From IMG/VR virus record IMGVR_UViG_3300037070_004142, positions 1 through 40,743 of that record: a stretch of 40,743 nucleotides of DNA; one strand, 5' to 3'. Below are positions 38,017 through 40,743 of this stretch, in pieces. Under the pieces are notes generated by a model. The model was not told the DNA's origin and did no database searches. It was given only the letters and a program-made list of their open reading frames with translations. Origin of the DNA: a virus. Positions within the stretch are counted from its first letter, which is position 1, and the number at the start of each line of letters is the position of its first letter. The position numbers and the translations under genes were made by a program.

Positions 38017-39102
38017 ATGTCCGATACAGCAGTCCAAACGGTCACTACCGAACCCGCGCAGGTCGCGCAAACTACGGTTGAGAAGAAGTCAGGCGCAGCC
38101 AACACGTCCCAGAGCGATTTTGCTAAAAGCATCGCGGCCAAACAGGCCCCCGCTTTCGCAAAGGCGGTCGCAGAAGTGAAAGCCGAAGCGCCAGTAACAG
38201 AGGAGGCGAAAGCCCCCGCAGAAGTTCCGGCAGAGGAACCCAAGACGGAAGCGCAAGCCGACACCGCCGAGGCAACCGATCCCGAAACCGATGAAGTTCT
38301 TTCACCCGAGAGAAACAATCTCGACCCAAAGCTACAGGAGAAAATTAACAGGCGTATCGGTAAGGAGGTGGCGAAACGAAAGGCATTGGAGCAGGAGGTG
38401 GCATCTTTGAAGGCCCTTGTGACGGCAGCGCCGCAAGAAGTCGAAAAAGAGGTTCACGTTTCAGTTCCCGCCGACGTTCCGCTCCCGGAAATACACGACA
38501 TGGCAGCCCTTGAGCAGTATAACCAGACCCTTTCCCGTGATATTCGGGAGGCGGAAATGATGCTCTATTCGGACTGGCCCGCAGAGGGCAAACAGACGAA
38601 GTGGGGGCACATGACCAAGGACACATTGATAGCGTCCCTCGTGGTTGCCCGGGAAGCCAAGGAAGAAACGATTCCAGCCAAGCGGACCTTCCTCCAGACC
38701 CAGACCCAATCCAAAGCGTCGGCCCTTGAGAAATTCCCATTTCTCAAAGACCCAACCCACGCAGGTTATCAGATGGCGAAACAGGCCCTACGGGAAAATC
38801 CCGTATTACGAGCCTACCCCAATTCTGACTACCTTGTGGGGCTGATCGTTAAGGGGCAGTTGGCAGACTTGGCGGAAGCGAAACCCGAGACGAAAGTTGC
38901 GGTTAAGCCGAAGCCCAAGCCCACCCCCGGACAATCAGAAATTGCGTCAGACGCTAGTATTTCCAGAGCCCCCACGGGGGTTATGAACCAACAAGCTTTG
39001 CAGGCCGAGATTGAGAAAATAACGAAGGGTAAAAAGAGCCTCAGCGCGAAGGAGTATTCAGCAGTCCTCGCAGCAAAACAACGATTCCGAAACTCTCAAT
39101 AA
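38017..39102 (+). CDS. Scaffolding-like protein
   Basis: The 361-residue product is strongly charged and helical, with Ala/Glu/Lys-rich N-terminal half (about 40-130) and little hydrophobic core, as in phage scaffolds. It lies directly before the major capsid gene. The C-terminal part (about 300-361) is basic and contains KKSLSAKEYSAVLAAKQR, which could contact the capsid protein. No protease motif was seen. An upstream start at 37957 would add 20 residues with no supporting context. Confidence 0.7.
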   Translation: MSDTAVQTVTTEPAQVAQTTVEKKSGAANTSQSDFAKSIAAKQAPAFAKAVAEVKAEAPVTEEAKAPAEVPAEEPKTEAQADTAEATDPETDEVLSPERNNLDPKLQEKINRRIGKEVAKRKALEQEVASLKALVTAAPQEVEKEVHVSVPADVPLPEIHDMAALEQYNQTLSRDIREAEMMLYSDWPAEGKQTKWGHMTKDTLIASLVVAREAKEETIPAKRTFLQTQTQSKASALEKFPFLKDPTHAGYQMAKQALRENPVLRAYPNSDYLVGLIVKGQLADLAEAKPETKVAVKPKPKPTPGQSEIASDASISRAPTGVMNQQALQAEIEKITKGKKSLSAKEYSAVLAAKQRFRNSQ

Positions 39103-39103
39103 C

Positions 39104-40105
39104 ATGGCTATTGCAACAACTTATAATACCGCTGGCGACCGTGAAGACCTCACGAATGCGCTGACGATTCTTACCCCGGAGGACTGTCCGAAACTCTCGA
39201 CGTTCTCCAAGTCCACCGACGCATTCAACATGCTTCACGAGTGGCAAATGGACACCCTCCTTCCCGTCTCCTTTGGCGGCGTGGTGGAAGGTGCTGACGT
39301 TTCCAGCTTCACCGATCAAGTGGCCCAACGAGCCCGCGTTGGCAATCGCCAGCAGCTTTTCTCGCGCACTTGGGCGGTTTCCCGTTCGCAGCTTGCCTCT
39401 GATCCGGCGGGCGTGTCGAACGAGATGGCCAACTCCAAGACGAAGGCCATGCGCGAAATGAAGCGCGACCAAGAGGCGATGATTGGTTCGGATAACGACC
39501 TTCAGGTCGGAACCGGGCTTGTCCCCTCGAAGTGCCGCGCCCTCGGTAAGTGGATTTCCACTTCCCCGGGTTCGGATGTTCCCGCCATCTACACCACGAA
39601 GTCAGCCTCGATTTCCACGGCTACCTCCGGTGCCCTGAACGAGTCGGGCTTCAACGACGTTTACCAGTCCATCTTCCAGTCGGTTGGCGGACGGCGTAAC
39701 TACACCTTGTACGCGGGTCCGACCCTGAAGCGCACGATCAGCAAGTTCCAGCGCAACGCTTCGGGAACCACCGCCACGCAGACATACATCGTCAACCAGG
39801 ACGCCTCAGAGCACCAGATTGACCTGAACGTGACCATCTATGACGGCGACTTTCATCATGTCGTCATCGTGCCGGACATGTTCAACGGTCTGGCCGATGG
39901 CGCCGACCCGGGCGTTGTGACGGCTGCGCAGCAGAATCGCGGTTACGTCATCGACCCGGACCTTGTGGGGATTTCCTACATGTATGGCGTCGAGTCGCAG
40001 GACCTCCCTGACTTCGGTGGCGGCCCCAACGGCTACCTCCGTTGCTCGCTCACCCTTGAGTGCAAGAACCCGCTCGGCCTCGGCAAGTTTGCCGGCGCGT
40101 CCTAA
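39104..40105 (+). CDS. Major capsid protein, SU10-type
   Basis: The 333-residue product fits the SU10-like major capsid family: an N-terminal DLTNALTILTPEDCPKLSTF (residues 14-33, matching the family's opening pattern), a helical SKTKAMREMKRDQEAMIGSD near 110-130, and a C-terminal beta region ending near GYLRCSLTLECKNPLG. It assembles the icosahedral head. It starts 1 bp after the scaffold gene and has a strong Shine-Dalgarno sequence for the next gene after it. Confidence 0.86.
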   Translation: MAIATTYNTAGDREDLTNALTILTPEDCPKLSTFSKSTDAFNMLHEWQMDTLLPVSFGGVVEGADVSSFTDQVAQRARVGNRQQLFSRTWAVSRSQLASDPAGVSNEMANSKTKAMREMKRDQEAMIGSDNDLQVGTGLVPSKCRALGKWISTSPGSDVPAIYTTKSASISTATSGALNESGFNDVYQSIFQSVGGRRNYTLYAGPTLKRTISKFQRNASGTTATQTYIVNQDASEHQIDLNVTIYDGDFHHVVIVPDMFNGLADGADPGVVTAAQQNRGYVIDPDLVGISYMYGVESQDLPDFGGGPNGYLRCSLTLECKNPLGLGKFAGAS

Positions 40106-40126
40106 ACCCAAAGGAGAACAACTACC

Positions 40127-40474
40127 ATGGCTACTTACGCTACAACCCTCACGGCAACTTACATCACCCCCCTTAACGACGTTGAACGTCTGCAAGGGTG
40201 GAATACCAAGTTCACCATTCCTTACACGTTCATCGCCCAGGCTTCGGCCACCACGGCGACGGACGTTGTGACCGTTACGCTGGGCTCAACCCCGACCGCG
40301 TGGATGGTGGACAAGGCTCGGGCGGTCATCACGACCCCCCTCACCACGACCGGCACCGGCACCATCACCATTCAGGTGGGCACGACCTCCAGTGTCGCTG
40401 CGTTCATTTCGGCTCAGTCCGTCTTGACCGCTGGCGCTTTGGGTCAGGCTTCAACGATTGACCAACGCGGCTGA
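40127..40474 (+). CDS. Head-associated beta protein, C-terminus lost by apparent frameshift
   Basis: The 115-residue product has a strong Shine-Dalgarno sequence (AAAGGAG) and Thr/Val/Gly-rich strands (TDVVTVTLGSTPTAWMVDKA; TTGTGTITIQVGTTSSVAAF), as in phage head decoration proteins. Its stop at 40472 is unexpected because the next frame continues with a matching beta sequence to 40565. The intended product is probably about 145 residues. Function as head decoration or head-completion is inferred from position. Confidence 0.6.
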   Translation: MATYATTLTATYITPLNDVERLQGWNTKFTIPYTFIAQASATTATDVVTVTLGSTPTAWMVDKARAVITTPLTTTGTGTITIQVGTTSSVAAFISAQSVLTAGALGQASTIDQRG

Positions 40475-40565
40475 AGGTTCCCTGTCGGGCGTTACCGCCG
40501 GCTCCGTCACGCTTCTGCTCAACGTGCAGAACCAAGCCGACAACACGTTCCAGCCGGCCCCGTAA
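40463..40565 (+). other. Out-of-frame C-terminal continuation of the preceding gene
   Basis: From 40464 the +1 frame encodes NAAEGSLSGVTAGSVTLLLN and continues to FQPAP and a TAA at 40563. Its Thr/Ser/Val composition and Gly content match the upstream beta protein. One extra C at 40462-40463 (GAC-C-AAC) would account for the break. It is either a real frameshift or a sequence error. Confidence 0.65.
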
Positions 40566-40587
40566 AGTCGGATATGTGAGTCATTCC

Positions 40588-40619
40588 GGGGGCGCATGGA
40601 TTAACCTCTGTGCGCCCCC
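40588..40619 (+). terminator. Intrinsic terminator-like hairpin
   Basis: A 9-bp GC-rich stem (GGGGGCGCA / TGCGCCCCC) with a 14-nt loop lies 22 bp after the decoration gene. The following sequence is only moderately T-rich (ATTCACTTTC). It probably attenuates transcription after the capsid genes. Confidence 0.6.
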
Positions 40620-40629
40620 ATTCACTTTC

Positions 40630-40743
40630 ATGAGCACAGAAATAAAAGAAACGATTCTCGCCCAAGAGAGCACGGCCCTTGCGGCTGAGATTACGGACAT
40701 TGTTCGTGGCAATCTCCCCCAAGAAAAGGCCATGGCCGCGAAG
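40630..40743 (+). CDS. 3' truncated hypothetical protein
   Basis: A frame opens at ATG and runs to the window edge (38 residues visible, beginning MSTEIKETILAQESTALAAE). It is helical and polar, with no recognised motif. It continues the head operon after the terminator-like hairpin, and could be a head completion or assembly protein. The rest is outside the window. Confidence 0.6.
   Translation, partial: MSTEIKETILAQESTALAAEITDIVRGNLPQEKAMAAK

Noticed and set aside
1-40743. Complete circular genome with ends joining
   Set aside because: The open frame at the right edge would stop after six codons if joined to base 1, and the left-edge gene is in another frame, so the ends do not form one gene; the window looks like a slice.

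Overview
This window is a slice of a tailed double-stranded DNA phage genome (Caudoviricetes). The gene set is terminase large subunit, P22-like portal, scaffold-like protein and SU10-type major capsid protein at the right end, and internal virion proteins, a tail fibre and a membrane/lysis-type cassette at the left end. Genes are tightly packed with many ATGA/GTGA/TAATG start-stop overlaps. The host cannot be named from the sequence. No integrase, tRNA gene, CRISPR array, DNA polymerase or clear endolysin is visible. Both ends cut through genes, so the phage continues beyond the window.

Layout: 1-11241 (+) virion proteins, tail fibre, an S26-like serine peptidase and a row of small membrane/lipoprotein genes. 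11377-17739 (-) a run of about 19 small accessory or early genes in near-unbroken translational coupling, with a RusA-like resolvase and an HNH nuclease at its distal end and a ribbon-helix-helix-like protein at its head. 17740-18848 has no convincing protein gene. It holds a terminator-like hairpin, a 14-bp palindrome and about 940 nt of nested inverted repeats with GNRA loops and pseudoknot-type complementarities, my best candidate for an undescribed large structured phage RNA. 18849-23343 holds small early-type operons, including an RNase H-like gene and a divergent switch headed by a 53-residue Cro/C1-type regulator. 23479-26634 (+) holds small genes around an abrupt GC-skew inversion, with a 328-bp gene-free gap, G-quadruplex motifs and four direct repeats (two 22-bp steps and one 13-bp step). 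26609-33445 (-) is a ten-gene sugar module. 33535-40743 (+) is packaging and head morphogenesis.

The sugar module reads as a nucleotide-heptose route. Transaldolase can make sedoheptulose 7-phosphate, the GmhA-like isomerase converts it, the HddA-like kinase phosphorylates it and the HddC-like nucleotidyltransferase activates it. An NAD-dependent epimerase, a short-chain dehydrogenase and a truncated UDP-glucose-dehydrogenase-like protein could tailor the sugar, a glycosyltransferase could attach it and an FkbM methyltransferase could cap it. No GmhB-type phosphatase is present here. The acceptor (virion protein, DNA or host surface glycan) is unknown.

Several real genes are shorter than 60 codons and easily missed: 27, 50, 26, 53, 54, 53, 53 and 36 residues at 11158, 15318, 15467, 19253, 19876, 20729, 21392 and 26116. 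The gene after the major capsid gene appears interrupted by a +1 frameshift near 40462.
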